Source: a candidate division WOR-3 bacterium (lineage in GTDB: Bacteria > Hydrothermota > Tepidihabitantia > SM23-42). From it: a DNA stretch of 46,321 nt. Numbering within the stretch: the first letter of the stretch is position 1; every line of letters begins with the position of its first letter. The translations under genes were made by a program, and so were the position numbers. Positions 1 through 9,305 of the stretch are shown here, one piece after another. The notes below the pieces were generated by a model. The model ran no database searches. It was not told where the DNA came from and saw only the letters and a list, made by a program, of their open reading frames with translations. The stretch covers positions 1-46,321 of the forward strand of contig DRIG01000061.1 in assembly GCA_011052815.1 (NCBI GenBank), given 5' to 3'.

Positions 1-285
1 GCTTCCGGTGGTAAAGTGCGTATGGGTTCAATCACCAAACAAGGCTCAAAATGGTTACGCTGGATCCTGGTCGAATGCGCCTTACATGCGATTAAAAAAT
101 CAGATCACTATCATGCCTTATATACACGAGTGGCACAAAAACATGGAAACGGAACGGCCCGGGTTGCGATCGCCCGCAGTATGCTCCGGGCAATCTACGC
201 AATGCTCAAATATAATCGAACTTATCAGGAAAAAAGACTCCGGCCAACGCCCTGGGGTCATAACCATCAAGGTTCCCAGATTTGA
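1..285 (+). CDS. IS110-family transposase, C-terminal part (cut by window edge)
   Basis: The frame is open from the first base and ends in TGA at 283-285. It reads ASGGKVRMGSITKQGSKWLR and onward. This GxITKQGxxxLRW block followed by a helical RVAxxHGxxxARVAIAR stretch is characteristic of the C-terminal domain of IS110/IS116/IS902 (DEDD, serine-dependent) transposases. The N-terminal RuvC-like catalytic half would lie left of the window, so intactness cannot be judged. The ATG at 16 is internal. IS110 elements recombine DNA using a structured non-coding bridge RNA encoded at one end of the element. I am confident of the family, not of the subgroup. Confidence 0.85.
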   Translation, partial: ASGGKVRMGSITKQGSKWLRWILVECALHAIKKSDHYHALYTRVAQKHGNGTARVAIARSMLRAIYAMLKYNRTYQEKRLRPTPWGHNHQGSQI

Positions 286-417
286 TTGCGCAACCGGAGT
301 CGTACAACATCCTGTAGCACGAGTACGCATAGGTGACTGACCTGTCTGCTGGAGCACAGGCAGACTCATGGTCCTAAAAGATTATATCAATAAATAACCC
401 GGAGGTCAATATTGACA
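286..417. other. Non-coding flank downstream of the IS110-type gene
   Basis: No convincing gene. The stretch contains an inverted repeat, GTCTGC at 342-347 and GCAGAC at 358-363, with a 10-nt loop. It probably holds the right end of the IS110-type element. In IS1111-subgroup elements the bridge RNA is encoded on this side, but I cannot prove that here. The exact element end is not visible because the left end is outside the window. Confidence 0.35.
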
Positions 418-426
418 ATTTCAATA
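418..426. repeat. Target-site duplication, left copy (ATTTCAATA)
   Basis: Nine bases are identical to 2377-2385 and directly abut the left terminal inverted repeat of the insertion sequence. Confidence 0.88.
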
Positions 427-449
427 CAGCTATGCCGAATCAAATTGTT
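427..449 (+). repeat. Left terminal inverted repeat of the insertion sequence
   Basis: Begins CAGCT and contains TGCCGAAT, both shared with the inverted right end at 2353-2376. The similarity decays after about 23 bp. Confidence 0.85.
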
Positions 450-595
450 GATTTTTGGTTTTTTAAGGTTATTGGTGGGTTAAATTGTAAGATTTTGCAG
501 GGGATAAACAAAAGGGTAGACGACTCCCTGATATTTTATATACTTATTTTATTTTAAGAGTTATTTGGGGGATAAACCCAGAGCTGAAGGCTTTA

Positions 596-1894
596 TCAAG
601 AAGTATCAAAGCGAATCTGGAATCGTTGGGTTCCAGCGGTTTCGATTTCGTGAGGCTCAAAAAGACTGGTTCTTAAATCTTCTAAGAGCCAATGGACAAT
701 ATTTCGAATACTGCCCAGAAGCTTCTTGAACTCGACTGACAACAGACTGCCTTTTTCAATTAATTGATTGATGATGTGGGCAATCTGCATCAGTAAATAA
801 AAGTTCTTCATAGCCACCAAATTGTGGCAATAGGTGTGCTCTAGGTTATATCCCCCATTCTTTTGTATATTAAATCCTTCGTTTTCAGTTTTCCATCGTA
901 AACGACCTCCTTGATTGACTAAACAAAAGATATTATCTTGACTGACACTCATATTGGTTAACCAAAGATATCGTGTCTTTTTAAGCGTTTTTTTATTGAT
1001 CGCCAGACATTCCAAGACATTAATGTAATGTCGATCTCTAAACTTATAATTAAGATCCAAAACCCAATGACAAAGCTGATGTTCTCCCTTATAATCAAAT
1101 TCTTTTGTTTGATCCAACGAACGTTTTTTCAATGATTGATATTCTTGATAGGTCTCGGGTAAAGAACCACGCTTAAAGGTAATCAAACATCGCCAATTAT
1201 ACTGTTCACACAAATCTAAAACCCGTTCATTGGCATACAAAGCATCCAGTAACAGACAAATGCGCAGTTGCGGATAGTTCTTAGCTAATCGTTTCACTAA
1301 TCGATAAAATGCCTTTAATTCACAATCCTGCCGCCGGGCACCCGGTTGATTCTCAATAAACTCGGTCTCGACACTCAGGGCAAAACCATTAGCCGTTACT
1401 AATTTGGCGTCTAATACTTGATGATAATAAATAACTTTGCCCCGCTGTTTCTTGGTTAAACAATACCGACAATGCCGCCGCTTAAAGACTAAATGACCCG
1501 TCCCATCAACCGCAATTAAATAATAACCCTCCAGGCGATACTTGGCTAAACACTTACGCCGTAATAACTGATTAATCAGCCAATAACGTACTTGCCTTAA
1601 GACCGTTTCGGCAGAACGCATCCAAAAATAAGCTAAGGTATCATTACTTAACATCCTGACCAGCTTCTGTTCGGTAAAAACGGCAAGATTCTTAAGAAAC
1701 TTCTCGGTATTAAAAGCATAATCAATCTGCCGACGGGATCCCAACTTCAATAAGAATAAAAAAACACCCACCCAAAATTGGGTGGGTAAAGAATAAGTAA
1801 TCGCATTCTTGCGCCGGGGTTCGGGTAAAGTCCTTAAAAAACTCAGTAAACCAGGAAAAAAATGATGCACGGTTTTATACAAAATCAACTTCAT
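596..1894 (-). CDS. DDE transposase of the insertion sequence
   Basis: A 432-residue transposase. The probable catalytic acids are D130 (in AVDGTG), D217 (in LLLDALYANE) and E337 or E339 (in WKTENEGFNIQKNGGY). The last block, with an E followed by FNxQKNGGYxLEH, is the C-terminal signature of IS4-like RNase H-fold transposases. A Cys/His/Lys-rich stretch (about residues 138-150) follows the first Asp. The start codon overlaps the stop of the preceding DUF6788 ORF (ATGA), so translation is probably coupled. There is no internal stop or frameshift. Its role is cutting and moving the 427-2376 element. The family is clear as DDE; the subgroup is unassigned. Confidence 0.88.
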   Translation of the reverse strand: MKLILYKTVHHFFPGLLSFLRTLPEPRRKNAITYSLPTQFWVGVFLFLLKLGSRRQIDYAFNTEKFLKNLAVFTEQKLVRMLSNDTLAYFWMRSAETVLRQVRYWLINQLLRRKCLAKYRLEGYYLIAVDGTGHLVFKRRHCRYCLTKKQRGKVIYYHQVLDAKLVTANGFALSVETEFIENQPGARRQDCELKAFYRLVKRLAKNYPQLRICLLLDALYANERVLDLCEQYNWRCLITFKRGSLPETYQEYQSLKKRSLDQTKEFDYKGEHQLCHWVLDLNYKFRDRHYINVLECLAINKKTLKKTRYLWLTNMSVSQDNIFCLVNQGGRLRWKTENEGFNIQKNGGYNLEHTYCHNLVAMKNFYLLMQIAHIINQLIEKGSLLSVEFKKLLGSIRNIVHWLLEDLRTSLFEPHEIETAGTQRFQIRFDTS

Positions 1895-2286
1895 CGCGCC
1901 CGCCGCCCAAGATACCGCTTCACACTACTTTTCGTCATCCCCTTTTCTAATTGATTAACTAACGCGATCATCTTTTGATGAATCTTAACCAAGCGGGCAC
2001 GGGCTTTACGAAAACGTATGTAATTTCCGGTTAATCGCTGATAATCAGCAACTTCAGATGGATGTAAGATTTTTAGACGAGTTTTACCACCCTCGGTCCA
2101 ATACAACCGCCAGGCAGCATGTAAAGCGCCTTCTCGAACACATTTACAATTAGGTTTGCCACAACGGCTCAAGGTCTGATACACCCCACCCTTGATTAAT
2201 ACCTTATGTGCCAACAAAATACTTAATAACTTTTCCTGCTCCTTAACACACTGACGTAACTTCTGCCGACATTGACTCAAAGTCAT
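1891..2286 (-). CDS. DUF6788-type accessory protein of the insertion sequence
   Basis: A 131-residue basic protein, first gene of the two-gene IS. The segment around residues 35-75 (QTLSRCGKPNCKCVREG followed by an aromatic WxLYWTEGGKTR) resembles the DUF6788 domain, a small Cys-containing domain with CxxxxCxC spacing often found beside transposases. The C-terminal half is helical and basic (RKARARLVKIHQK). A strong Shine-Dalgarno (AAGGAGGT, 2289-2296) precedes the start. Its role in transposition is unknown; DNA binding is an inference from charge and context. Confidence 0.75.
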   Translation of the reverse strand: MTLSQCRQKLRQCVKEQEKLLSILLAHKVLIKGGVYQTLSRCGKPNCKCVREGALHAAWRLYWTEGGKTRLKILHPSEVADYQRLTGNYIRFRKARARLVKIHQKMIALVNQLEKGMTKSSVKRYLGRRAR

Positions 2287-2307
2287 AGTTACCTCCTTCT
2301 TGATAAG

Positions 2308-2335
2308 ATTATATATATAATATCCAGATTGTCAA
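2308..2335 (-). promoter_or_regulatory. Promoter of the insertion-sequence genes
   Basis: On the minus strand, TTGACA (2330-2335), a 16-bp spacer and TATAAT (2308-2313). It is a perfect consensus pair inside the element, driving the DUF6788 and transposase genes. Confidence 0.8.
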
Positions 2336-2352
2336 GGGAAATGTTAAGTGAG

Positions 2353-2376
2353 AAAAATTTTCATTCGGCAAAGCTG
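2353..2376 (-). repeat. Right terminal inverted repeat of the insertion sequence
   Basis: The reverse complement begins CAGCTTTGCCGAAT and matches the left end at 427-449. The 9-bp duplication follows at once. Confidence 0.85.
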
Positions 2377-2385
2377 ATTTCAATA
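2377..2385. repeat. Target-site duplication, right copy (ATTTCAATA)
   Basis: Identical to 418-426 and directly adjoins the right terminal inverted repeat. The next promoter starts 20 bp further on. Confidence 0.88.
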
Positions 2386-2405
2386 GGAGGTTCCCCATAA
2401 CTCCC

Positions 2406-2433
2406 TTGACGAACTGAAATTATTTGATAAAAT
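2406..2433 (+). promoter_or_regulatory. Promoter of the TonB-dependent receptor gene
   Basis: TTGACG (2406-2411), a 16-bp spacer and TAAAAT (2428-2433). A GGAGGT ribosome site follows at 2445-2450. The insertion sequence ends only 20 bp upstream, so any upstream control elements of this promoter have been displaced by about 2 kb. Confidence 0.65.
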
Positions 2434-2455
2434 AATAAAGAAGAGGAGGTAAATA

Positions 2456-5239
2456 ATGAAGAAATGTTTCTTACTAACTCTGTTACTGATGTCGTTTGTT
2501 CTCGGCTCTAATTTGGGAAAGATTAAGGGCAAAGTCGTCGACGACACAGGCGAACCTTTGATCGGTGTAAATATAATTGTCGAGGGGACAGAATTGGGTG
2601 CATCTACTGATGAAGAAGGTGAATATCTGATTCCGTTTGTTCCCGCTGGGATGCATTCAGTGACGGCGTCATATATCGGTTATAATTCCGTCACCAAGAA
2701 AGATGTCCTTGTATATACTACCCAGACCTCGGTCGTGAACTTTCAGCTGGCACCGACTGTAATTACGATGGAGACAATCGTCATCAGCGCGGAACGGGAT
2801 ATGGTGATAAAAACCCAGACCCAGACCGAGCGAACCGTCACGGCGAAGGATATCGATATGTTGCCGATCAGCGACATAAACCAGATCATCACACTTCAGG
2901 CAGGGGTATCCACAAGTGACCGCGGTACCCATATTCGAGGAGGAAGGGCGACCGAGATTGCTTATTTCGTCGATGGAATATTGACCAAGGCACCCCATTA
3001 TGGACAGCAGTCGGTCAGGATAAACAAACAGGCTGTCGAGGAGGTGGCGATAACGACCGGTGGTTTTGATGCGGAATATGGTGAAGCGCTGTCCGGTGTG
3101 ATCAACGTCGTAACCCGTGAGGGCTCGGAGAAATTCGGCGGTCTGTTTCGTTATACCACCGACGAAGTCTTTACGACTGACAAACTGAATTTCGGCTACA
3201 ATTTTTATGAAATGAGCATGGGCGGCGGACTTCTTGCCAAATCGCGTCTGCGATATTTTCTTTCCGGAGAGGCGATGCTTACGGATGCCTATGAGGCGGC
3301 AAAATATAAAGTGCCGTCGGAAAGGACTGATTATAAAGTGCAGGGCAAGCTCTCTTACCGCCTGCCCGGAGCAAGGGGCAAGATAACCTTCACAAATTTT
3401 TATTCACGTGAACAGTTTATGCATTATCAGGACATCTGGGGTGACCTCAGTTTCATCTATCATCTGGACCATAATTACGGAGTGCTGCGCAAGAATTATC
3501 TGTCGACTGTAACCCTCAACTATATGCCTACCAAAAACACGATGCTGGAAGCGAAATTCGGATACACCAAATATACCCGTTTTCGTGCCGTGCGCGACCT
3601 TGAGGCGGAAGTCGCGGCGGATCGACAGTGGTATGAAGATTATATTTTCAAGGCGAATCATTTCCCTGATATAATCCCGACTCTGGAGGAAGATACTTTA
3701 AAGAAGAACTATCTTGTGGATTCCATGATGAATTACTACGAAGAGATGAGCAGACGAAATGCAGCCAGTTTGAGGAACAATCCTTATGGTGCAACCGGTT
3801 TCTTCTACACGGTCGGAGATCAACGTCTCTGGAGATTTGAATACAACCACGATTATCAAGGAGTCTTTTCGTTTACGAGTTCAATGGGGAAAGTACACGA
3901 AGTAAAAACGGGAGTTAATATCATAAAACAGTATGTCGGCTGGTACGACAACAATCTGCCCTGGGCGAGTCTTCCTTTCTGGGATATTTATGAAAAGGAT
4001 CCATTAAAACTCGCCGCATACGTACAGGATCGTATGGATTTTGAAGGAATAATCGCCCGCGTGGGCATACGTTTTGATTACTTCGACTCCAAGGCAAGCG
4101 GTCTGCGGAACCCCTCAGACATAACCGATTCCACCCTGGTGCAATACCCTCCGAAATGGCGCCTCTCCCCTCGTCTCGGTTTCTCGATGCCGATCACGGA
4201 AAGATCCAAGTTGAGATTCAACTACGGCCACTTTTTCCAGACCCCGACCGCTCATAATCTTTATCGTTCAACCGAGCCAATGGTTGTCTGGCTTCTTCTC
4301 CATCGATTCAACTCGGTTCTGGGTAACCCGGATCTCACAGTGGAAAAGACGATTGCTTATGAAATCGGTTATGAAAACCAGATATCAGACATCTTCGCCT
4401 TCGGGTTTATCGCTTATTACAAAGACATCTACGATTTAATCCAGACGAGGAAGGTAATCACTCTTCCCTATCCTTATTATCAGGTCACCAATGTCGATTA
4501 CGGCAACGTCAAGGGGATCGAGTTTACTTTAAAAAAGAGGTTGTATAATTACTGGAGCTTTGATCTATCGTACACCCTTCAATTCGCCAAAGGAACCGCC
4601 TCAGACGCCTGGCAGCATTATTACGACATATACAACAGTAACCAGGGACAGGATCCGATCACCGGAGAATATCGTCTGCCGAGAATCGATTACTGGCTTG
4701 ATTTTGACGAACGCCACATCGTAAATTCAAATGTCGGTTTTGCTTTTCCTGAGGACTTCTCTTTTATCCCGCTTAAAAACGTCTTTACCGATTTTATTAT
4801 CTCTTATCACTCGGGATTTCCCTACACTCCCCAGGACTTAAAAGGAAAGGCCCTCGGTGACCAGAATTCCGCCCGGCTGCCCGGGTATATAAATGTCGAT
4901 GCCAACATAACCAAAGAGATCTCTTTGTTCGGGCTTAAGTTTTCTATCTTCGGACTGTTCTATAATCTATTCAATACCGAACAGATTATCTCGGTCTACA
5001 GTGCTACGGGAAAACCCGATGACGACGGCGGTGAGGTAAGTATTCAAATCCAGGACTTTTCCTCCATTTCTATGACGAGTGCTTATTATACTCCCCAGGC
5101 AGACTACAATCATGACGGGCTGAATACTCCTGAAGAGCTCTATTCAGAATATATTGCGGCACGCCGTGTTTATTACAATAACCCATTTCACTGGAAACCC
5201 GGATTCCGTGCGCGTGTAGGTATTGGGCTGAAGTTTTAA
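2456..5239 (+). CDS. TonB-dependent outer-membrane receptor with carboxypeptidase-like N-terminal domain
   Basis: A 927-residue protein. Residues 1-18 form a signal peptide. Residues about 20-110 form a carboxypeptidase regulatory-like beta-sandwich (GKVVDDTGEPLIGVNIIVEG, then GEYLIPFVPAG), typical of SusC-like receptors. A plug domain follows (about 120-220, with LQAGVSTSDRGTHIRGGR and the GFDAEYGEALSGVINVVTREG motif), then a 22-strand-type barrel to the C-terminus, which ends in an aromatic/hydrophobic residue (GIGLKF). It probably imports a ligand such as a siderophore, peptide or glycan using TonB energy; the ligand cannot be told from sequence. No SusD partner is adjacent. The gene ends only 8 bp before the convergent 5S rRNA. 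Confidence 0.9.
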   Translation: MKKCFLLTLLLMSFVLGSNLGKIKGKVVDDTGEPLIGVNIIVEGTELGASTDEEGEYLIPFVPAGMHSVTASYIGYNSVTKKDVLVYTTQTSVVNFQLAPTVITMETIVISAERDMVIKTQTQTERTVTAKDIDMLPISDINQIITLQAGVSTSDRGTHIRGGRATEIAYFVDGILTKAPHYGQQSVRINKQAVEEVAITTGGFDAEYGEALSGVINVVTREGSEKFGGLFRYTTDEVFTTDKLNFGYNFYEMSMGGGLLAKSRLRYFLSGEAMLTDAYEAAKYKVPSERTDYKVQGKLSYRLPGARGKITFTNFYSREQFMHYQDIWGDLSFIYHLDHNYGVLRKNYLSTVTLNYMPTKNTMLEAKFGYTKYTRFRAVRDLEAEVAADRQWYEDYIFKANHFPDIIPTLEEDTLKKNYLVDSMMNYYEEMSRRNAASLRNNPYGATGFFYTVGDQRLWRFEYNHDYQGVFSFTSSMGKVHEVKTGVNIIKQYVGWYDNNLPWASLPFWDIYEKDPLKLAAYVQDRMDFEGIIARVGIRFDYFDSKASGLRNPSDITDSTLVQYPPKWRLSPRLGFSMPITERSKLRFNYGHFFQTPTAHNLYRSTEPMVVWLLLHRFNSVLGNPDLTVEKTIAYEIGYENQISDIFAFGFIAYYKDIYDLIQTRKVITLPYPYYQVTNVDYGNVKGIEFTLKKRLYNYWSFDLSYTLQFAKGTASDAWQHYYDIYNSNQGQDPITGEYRLPRIDYWLDFDERHIVNSNVGFAFPEDFSFIPLKNVFTDFIISYHSGFPYTPQDLKGKALGDQNSARLPGYINVDANITKEISLFGLKFSIFGLFYNLFNTEQIISVYSATGKPDDDGGEVSIQIQDFSSISMTSAYYTPQADYNHDGLNTPEELYSEYIAARRVYYNNPFHWKPGFRARVGIGLKF

Positions 5240-5247
5240 AACAAAAA

Positions 5248-5363
<116 letters not shown>

Positions 5364-5370
5364 AATTCTG

Positions 5371-5420
5371 TTGAGTCATTAAACCGTTCAAAATCGACTT
5401 TTGAATGGCTCAATGATCAA
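5371..5420 (-). other. Long hairpin in the 23S-5S spacer
   Basis: In the transcript, 22 bases pair with the following 23, across a 5-nt loop, with one mismatch, one bulge and a few G-U pairs. The differences between the arms are mostly transitions that keep pairing. It probably is the RNase III-type cut site that separates 23S from 5S precursors. Confidence 0.7.
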
Positions 5421-5432
5421 ATCTTATTAAAA

Positions 5433-5444
5433 GTTGGCGGAAGG
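5433..5444 (-). repeat. Pre-23S processing stem, 3' arm
   Basis: Twelve bases just after the 23S 3' end (RNA CCTTCCGCCAAC) are perfectly complementary to the leader arm at 9157-9168, closing the 23S precursor stem. Confidence 0.8.
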
Positions 5445-5593
5445 AAATCCAAGTCGCTCGACTGATTAGTACCACTCGGCTCAATGCATTACTGCACTTA
5501 CACCTGTGGCCTATCAAACCTGTCATCTCCAGGTTGTCTTGTGGCCCAGCACTTCCGAAAAAGTGCCGGGACGGGAGACCTTATCTTAGGGGG

Positions 5594-5626
<33 letters not shown>

Positions 5627-5753
5627 CTTCCGGACATAGCTACCGAGCGCTGCTGCTGGCGCAACAACTCGTAAACCAGAGGTCCGTCCATCCTGGTCCT
5701 CTCGTACTAAGGACAGCTCCCTTCAAGTCTCCTACGCCCGTGATGGATAGAGT

Positions 5754-5786
<33 letters not shown>

Positions 5787-5832
5787 ACGTACCGCTTTAA
5801 TGGGCGAACAGACCAACCCTTGGGACCTTGTC

Positions 5833-5873
<41 letters not shown>

Positions 5874-5899
5874 GGGCCGTCGATATGAACTCTCGAGCC

Positions 5900-5940
<41 letters not shown>

Positions 5941-6428
5941 TGATGGCCCTTCCACACGGAACCACCAGATCACTAGGCCCGCGTTTCCGCTCTGCTCGGC
6001 CCGTCGGCCTCACAGTCAGGCTCCCTTGTGCCCTTGCACTCACTGTCCGATTACCGACCGGACTGAGGGAACCTTTGGGCTCCTCCGTTACATTTTAGGA
6101 GGAGACCGCCCCAGTCAAACTGCCCACCTGCCACTGTCTCCGCCGCTCCACACGGCAGATTAGAACCTCTGATAAAGCAAGGGTGGTATTTCACTGACGG
6201 CTCCATCCCGGCTGGCGCCGGGATCTCAACGCCTCCCACCTATGCTACACATGCTTTACAAAAATCCAATAGCAAGCTGCAGTAAAGGTTCACGGGGTCT
6301 TTTTGTCCTATCACGGGTAGGCGGCATCTTCACCGCCACTTCAATTTCGCCGGGTCCCTCGTTGAGACAGCGCTCTAGTCGTTACACCATTCGTGCAGGA
6401 CGGAACTTACCCGCCAAGGAATTTCGCT

Positions 6429-7091
6429 CACATATTCCATAACTTTCGTTATGGTGTGGACCATCTCTTCACTTAATTCCCAGATTTTGTTTAATTTGAA
6501 GAAGCCTTTTTCGTTCAGCAGTATTCATTGTCATGGCTGTTTTAATAATCTTTACCAGACCGTCGGTGGTGAGATGTTCTCTTCGCTTCATGCATTGAAT
6601 AATCCGTCTGAACTTTCTGAAATCAACGTTTTTCTTCGTCTTCAACGGATGCCTCTCAAAGAAGTCGCAAAGAGATTCGAGACAATTGAGTTTCCGAATT
6701 CGAAAACACCATCTGTCGCCATGGTTTCGTCGTACTACACCGCATTTGAAAAACGCTTTTAATGCGTAAAGAATTTGTTTATCCCGTTCGTGTTGGACAA
6801 CTGTAAATTCAGGAAGCACTTGATATCCTGTTGTCATCTCTGGATGTCTGAGAATCGAAACATGGAAACATCCTTCTCCATCAACAAAACCTATAATCCA
6901 ATCGTCACTGATCTTCATAATACCTCCTAAGGAACTAAATGCTCAGCGTATGGCCTCTGAGGATCTTCTTTTTATAGAATTTCCTGCGGATTATCCAATC
7001 CTTGACATTTTTACGGGCTGATGTCTACCAGCTTCGTAGTCAAGGCTCTAAGGATTTTCCCGCATACAGCCGAGTTCAGGCAGCTGTTGCT
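6429..7091 (-). mobile_element. Group I intron in 23S rRNA (site L1931), 663 bp
   Basis: The exons read CCTAAGGT, then intron, then AGCGAAATTCC, which places the insertion after the base equivalent to E. coli U1931. The 5' exon ends in U and the intron ends in G, as required for group I splicing. An IGS-like GCCU near the intron start can pair with exon AGGU (P1). An R-like element (CTCAGAGGCCATA, complement of 6948-6961) and an S-like element (AAGAGATGGTCC, complement of 6458-6469) can form P7. The endonuclease gene sits between R and S, i.e. in the P8 region. Group I introns at L1931 are known from Thermotoga 23S and organelles; I-CeuI-type enzymes target this same segment. Confidence 0.88.
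6469..6918 (-). CDS. Intron-encoded LAGLIDADG homing endonuclease
   Basis: A 149-residue protein with a single LAGLIDADG-type motif near the N-terminus (WIIGFVDGEGCF, residues 7-18), so it should act as a homodimer like I-CreI. Conserved family features follow: a QVLPEFTVVQHERDKQIL strand-helix region and a C-terminal basic helical tail (NTAERKRLLQIKQNL). It has its own Shine-Dalgarno (AGGAGG) just upstream, unusual within an rRNA transcript but common for intron ORFs. Its 3' end abuts the intron S element. It would cut intronless 23S genes at the insertion site to spread the intron. The length is normal for a single-motif enzyme. Confidence 0.92.
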   Translation of the reverse strand: MKISDDWIIGFVDGEGCFHVSILRHPEMTTGYQVLPEFTVVQHERDKQILYALKAFFKCGVVRRNHGDRWCFRIRKLNCLESLCDFFERHPLKTKKNVDFRKFRRIIQCMKRREHLTTDGLVKIIKTAMTMNTAERKRLLQIKQNLGIK

Positions 7092-8589
7092 ACCTTAGGA
7101 CCGTTAGAGTTACGGCCGCCGTTTGCCAGGGCTTCAGTCGGAAGCATGATCCCGGGCTAAACCGAAGTCCATCCCGGGACTAACAACCTTCTTTAACCTT
7201 CTGGCACCGGGCAGGTGTCAGTCCCTATACTTTGCCTTACGGCTTAGCAGAGACCTGTGTTTTTGTTAAACAGTCGCTAGAGCCCTTTCACTGCGCCCTG
7301 CTATTCATCATAACAGGGACCCCTTCTCCCGAAGTTACGGGGTTAACTTGCCGAGTTCCTTAACGAGGGTTCTCCCGAGCACCTTAGGATATTCACCTCG
7401 CCCACGTGTGTCCGTTTCCGGTACGGTCATCCTGATTTCTGACATAGAGGCTTTTCTCGGCTGAATCTCGAAGCGAGTTTGTGACCTTTTGGGTCTCCCC
7501 ATCACACATCAAGGTTAAGAGACACTGGATTTTCCTGGCATCTCCCTTGAAGTGCTTAGATCCTGTATTCCAACACAGGACTCGCTTCTACCATCAGCGT
7601 CCCCCCATAGTTCATAACGAAACCAAGACGGTAGCCGAATATTAACGGCTTTCCCATCGCCTACGCCTTTCGGCCTCAGCTAAGGCACCGACTAACCCTG
7701 GGCGGATTAACCTTCCCCAGGAAACCTTGGGCTTACGGTGTCTCGGTTTTTCACCGCGATTATCGCTACTTATGCCGGCATGATCACTTCCATTTCGTCG
7801 ATTCCGACTCGCGTCGAAACTTCAACCTAACATGGAACGCTCCCCTACCTCCTTACACCTACGAATAGATGTAAGAACCGCAGCTTCGGTGATTGATTTG
7901 AGCCCCGGTATATTTTCGGCGCAAAGTGGCTCGGCTGGTGAGCTGTTACGCACTCTTTAAATGATGGCTGCCTCTGAGCCAACATCCCAGGTGTTTAAGT
8001 CACTTTACATCCTTTACCACTTAATCAATTCTTAGGGACCTTAGCTGGCGGTCAGGGTTATTCCCCTCTCGGCAATGGAGCTTATCCCCCACTGCCTCAT
8101 TCCTGGACTTATAAGTAGTAGCATTCGAAGTTTGACTGGATTTGAACCCCGAAGGGTCCTCCTCGGATCAGAGCTCTACCACTACTACTGAACATCCAAG
8201 ACTGTCCCTAAAGACATTTCGGGGAGAACCAGATATCACCCAGTTTGGTTAGCCTTTCACTCCTACCCACAGTTCATCCGAAGATATTTCAACATCCACC
8301 GGTTCGGACCTCCATTCCGTGTCACCGGAATTTCATCCTGACCATGGGTAGCTCACTGGGTTTCGGGTAATATCCCAACCTACTAAGTCGCCCTGTTCAG
8401 ACTCGGTTTCCCTACGCCTCCTCCTGATACTTTCGTAGCAGGATTAAGCTTGCAGGTCAGGGTAACTCGCCGGCTCATTATGCAAAAGGCACGCAGTCAT
8501 TCTGATTGCCCCCCGGAATTGCTTCCAGGGGATCAAAACTCCTGCTGATTGTAGACGTATAGTTTCAGGTTCTATTTCACTCCCCGCCA

Positions 8590-8634
<45 letters not shown>

Positions 8635-9156
8635 TATCTGGGAGTATTTAGCCTTACCCAGTGGTTTGGGCAGATTCCCACGAGGTTTCACCTTCCTCGC
8701 AGTACTTGGGAATTCAGTCAGTGAAGATCTTGGGAATTTCGTCTACTGGACTATCACCATCTATGGTATCCCTTTCCAGGAGATTTCAACTATTCCAAGA
8801 TTTTGTAACTTCACAACCCTCAGGGCACTCAGGTTCGACTGAACCCCACTACACCGGCTGTACAACGCTTGCCCGCTTGAACATACAGCTCGGTTTGGGC
8901 TGTTCCGATTTCGCTCGCCGCTACTTTCGGAATATCTTTTCCTCAAGGTACTGAGATGTGTCACTTCCCTTGGTTGGCCTCCTCTGCCAGAGACAGAGGA
9001 TTTCCCGTCTCTCAACGGGAAGGGTTTCCCCATTCGGCAATCGCCGGGTCAAAGGTTGTTCGCACCTATCCGACGCTTAACGCAGCCTACCACGGCCTTC
9101 ATCGCCTCCAGATACCAAGGCATCCACCATACGTCCTTAGTAACTTGGACCTCAGA

Positions 9157-9168
9157 CCTTCCGCCAAC
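9157..9168 (-). repeat. Pre-23S processing stem, 5' arm
   Basis: RNA GTTGGCGGAAGG in the leader, five bases before the 23S 5' end, is perfectly complementary to the trailer arm at 5433-5444. Confidence 0.8.
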
Positions 9169-9172
9169 AAAT

Positions 9173-9187
9173 AAGTTTTCAAAGATC
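9173..9187 (-). promoter_or_regulatory. boxA-like antitermination element in the 23S leader
   Basis: The minus strand reads GATCTTTGAAAACTT, close to the rRNA boxA consensus (TGYTCTTTGAAAAC). This is where the NusB-NusE antitermination complex would bind. A CTATCC/GGATAG hairpin (9190-9206) lies just upstream. Confidence 0.6.
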
Positions 9188-9223
9188 GACTATCCTATCA
9201 GGATAGAAATTTTAGACCCATAT

Positions 9224-9251
9224 ATTATAGTCGCAAATCGACTATTGTCAA
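9224..9251 (-). promoter_or_regulatory. rRNA promoter P2 (23S-5S unit)
   Basis: TTGACA (9246-9251), a 16-bp spacer and TATAAT (9224-9229) on the minus strand; perfect consensus hexamers. Confidence 0.88.
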
Positions 9252-9276
9252 GGGTAAAAAAGCATTACAGCTAATT

Positions 9277-9304
9277 ATTATAACCATTTTTTGTTTTTTG
9301 TCAA
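9277..9304 (-). promoter_or_regulatory. rRNA promoter P1 (23S-5S unit)
   Basis: TTGACA (9299-9304), a 16-bp spacer and TATAAT (9277-9282) on the minus strand. It begins one base after the stop codon of the upstream barrel-protein gene and lies 53 bp before P2. Confidence 0.88.
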
Positions 9305-9305
9305 G

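Larger units (their letters stand above)
427..2376 (-). mobile_element. Complete two-gene insertion sequence, 1950 bp, with TIRs and 9-bp TSD
   Basis: The left end (CAGCTATGCCGAATCAAA, 427-444) and the reverse complement of the right end (CAGCTTTGCCGAATGAAA) match at 16 of 18 positions, giving terminal inverted repeats of roughly 23 bp. Both ends are flanked by the identical 9-mer ATTTCAATA (418-426 and 2377-2385), a target-site duplication. Inside are a DUF6788-type ORF and a DDE transposase ORF, overlapping by 4 bp and both on the minus strand. A TTGACA/TATAAT promoter sits at the right end. With both genes open and a perfect duplication, the element looks recent and probably active. I did not assign an IS family. 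Confidence 0.9.

Noticed and set aside
118-369. Minus-strand frame of 83 codons opposite the IS110 gene end
   Set aside because: It is a shadow of the transposase frame, without ribosome site or recognisable content.
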